Source: Curvibacter sp. (lineage in GTDB: Bacteria; Pseudomonadota; Gammaproteobacteria; Burkholderiales; Burkholderiaceae_C). From it: a stretch of DNA of 64,000 nucleotides. Made by a program: the position numbers and the translations under genes. The stretch is taken from positions 79,758 to 143,757 of the forward strand of contig JAHRYV010000002.1 in NCBI GenBank assembly GCA_020621965.1, in the 5' to 3' direction. Positions 62,918-64,000 of this stretch are shown here, in pieces; position 1 is the first letter of the stretch; each line of letters begins with the position of its first letter. The notes below the pieces were generated by a model. The model saw only the letters and a program-made list of their open reading frames with translations. It was not told the origin of the DNA and did not search any database.

Positions 62918-64000
62918 ATGATGAAACGGCTGGATGATTTCCGTATGCGCCTGGGCAGCCAGGAACTGGTGCCCATCATGATTGGCGGCATGGGGGTGGA
63001 CATTTCCTCCTCCGACCTGGCGCTGGAGGCCGCCCGCCTGGGCGGTGTGGGCCATATTTCCGACGCCATGATCAAGACGGTGACCGACCGTCGTTACAAG
63101 ACCAAGTACGTCAAGGCCAAGCAGGCCCAGTACCAGTACAACGTCGAGTCGGCGGACAAGTCGGACGTGAAGTTCGACCTGGGCGGCCTGGCCGAGGCCA
63201 CGCGCATGCACGTCGAAAAGACCATGGCACGCAAGACCGGCAGCGGCAGGATCTTCATCAACTGCATGGAAAAGCTGACGATGAACGCGCCCCGGGAGAC
63301 GCTCAGCGTGCGCCTGAACAGCGCGCTGGACGCCGGCATCGACGGCATCACGCTGGCGGCTGGCCTGCACCTGGGGTCGTTTGCGCTGATGGCGGACCAC
63401 CCGCGTTTCCGCGACGCCAAGCTGGGCATCATCGTCTCCTCGCTGCGCGCCCTGCAGCTCTTCCTGAAGAAAAACAGCCGCCTGAACCGCCTGCCCGACT
63501 ACGTGGTGGTGGAACCGCTGGCCGGCGGCCACCTGGGTTTCGGCATGGACTGGGCCAAATACGACCTGGCCACCATCGTGGCCGAGATCCTGGCCTACCT
63601 GAAGACCGAGCAGCTGGACATTCCGGTCATCCCGGCCGGTGGCATCTTCACCGGCAGCGACGCGGTGCGTTTCATGGAAATGGGCGCCTCCGGCGTGCAG
63701 GTGGCCACGCGCTTCACCGTCACCAAGGAATGCGGCCTGCCCGACGACATCAAGCAGGAATACTTCAAGGCCAATGAAGAAGACATCGAGGTCAACGAGA
63801 TCTCGCCCACGGGCTATCCCATGCGCATGATCAAGGGCAGCCCCGGCATCGGCGATGGCATCCGCCCGAACTGCGAGGCCTACGGCTACCTGCTGGATGC
63901 CAACGGCAAGTGCGCCTATATCGACGCCTACAACCGCGAAGTGGCGGCCCACCCCGGCGAGCGCAAGGTCAAGGTGTGGGACAAGACCTGCCTGTGCACC
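62918..64000 (+). CDS. Nitronate monooxygenase-like FMN oxidoreductase (partial, runs off right edge)
   Basis: The frame is open from the ATG at 62918 (a second ATG follows at once) to the end of the window, 361 codons. The N-terminus (LVPIMIGGMGVDISSSDLAL) and the FMN-binding glycine segment (IPVIPAGGIFTGSDAVRFME, then MGASGVQVATRFTVTKEC) are those of the NMO/2-nitropropane dioxygenase family of FMN TIM-barrels. The inserted stretch of about 50 residues after strand 3 and the Cys-containing C-terminus (KTCLCT) show a longer subfamily than classic nitronate monooxygenase, so the true substrate may differ. It diverges from the acyltransferase across 217 bp. Confidence 0.85.
   Translation, partial: MMKRLDDFRMRLGSQELVPIMIGGMGVDISSSDLALEAARLGGVGHISDAMIKTVTDRRYKTKYVKAKQAQYQYNVESADKSDVKFDLGGLAEATRMHVEKTMARKTGSGRIFINCMEKLTMNAPRETLSVRLNSALDAGIDGITLAAGLHLGSFALMADHPRFRDAKLGIIVSSLRALQLFLKKNSRLNRLPDYVVVEPLAGGHLGFGMDWAKYDLATIVAEILAYLKTEQLDIPVIPAGGIFTGSDAVRFMEMGASGVQVATRFTVTKECGLPDDIKQEYFKANEEDIEVNEISPTGYPMRMIKGSPGIGDGIRPNCEAYGYLLDANGKCAYIDAYNREVAAHPGERKVKVWDKTCLCT

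Overview
The window looks like chromosomal DNA of a high-GC betaproteobacterium, most likely Burkholderiales and near Comamonadaceae. The reasons are the dense GC-rich coding, a Bug/TctC-type tricarboxylate-transporter binding protein, several amide/branched-chain-type ABC binding proteins, CaiB-type CoA-transferases and a PAS-LuxR regulator next to a succinyl-CoA:3-ketoacid CoA-transferase. The assignment rests on reading gene content; no database search was made.

Region 1 (1-12.9 kb) is mainly metabolic: the end of a Lon-family protease, an ABC binding protein, a small TPR protein, an AhpD-fold protein, a PAS-LuxR regulator divergent from scoA-scoB, two paralogous outer-membrane barrel proteins separated by a decayed copy of the scoB tail, a BLUF photoreceptor, tRNA-Gly(CCC), a LEA-type lipoprotein, gabD, alaS and a TlpA-like thioredoxin. 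In this sequence scoB carries a frameshift and alaS an in-frame TGA. Both may be sequencing errors, because alaS is normally essential.

Region 2 (12.9-41.8 kb) is the most unusual part. A nine-gene minus-strand operon encodes an ExbB/TolQ protein, two ExbD/TolR proteins, an AgmX/PglI C-terminal protein, three TPR proteins and two small periplasmic proteins. This is the gene content of the core of the Myxococcus Agl/Glt envelope machinery. It diverges, across a 0.7 kb control region, from a 13.1 kb gene for a giant DUF11-type repeat protein, followed 24 bp later by a triple-OmpA-domain outer-membrane barrel protein. I infer one proton-powered, cell-surface machine with a giant displayed or wall-tethered protein. 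Its function is unknown.

Region 3 (41.8-56.2 kb) holds an acyltransferase-3, a pair of divergently arranged transglutaminase-fold proteins, two ABC binding proteins sharing a 280-bp identical block, and a catabolic locus: CaiB family, enoyl-CoA hydratase family, TctC family and class V aminotransferase, divergent from a GntR/FadR regulator and a large FAD/Fe-S D-2-hydroxyacid dehydrogenase. Two matching operator-like palindromes sit in the divergent gap.

Region 4 (56.2-61.5 kb) is an accessory island. It has lower GC, a second copy of the Fe-S dehydrogenase tail differing mostly at synonymous sites, an orphan membrane protein, a 1054-residue reverse transcriptase-nitrilase fusion of the DRT1/UG1-UG5 anti-phage type, and a universal-stress-protein gene cut to 26 codons and coupled by ATGA to a primase-polymerase. 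Region 5 returns to housekeeping genes: acylphosphatase, a PlsC-type acyltransferase and a nitronate monooxygenase-like gene that runs off the right edge.
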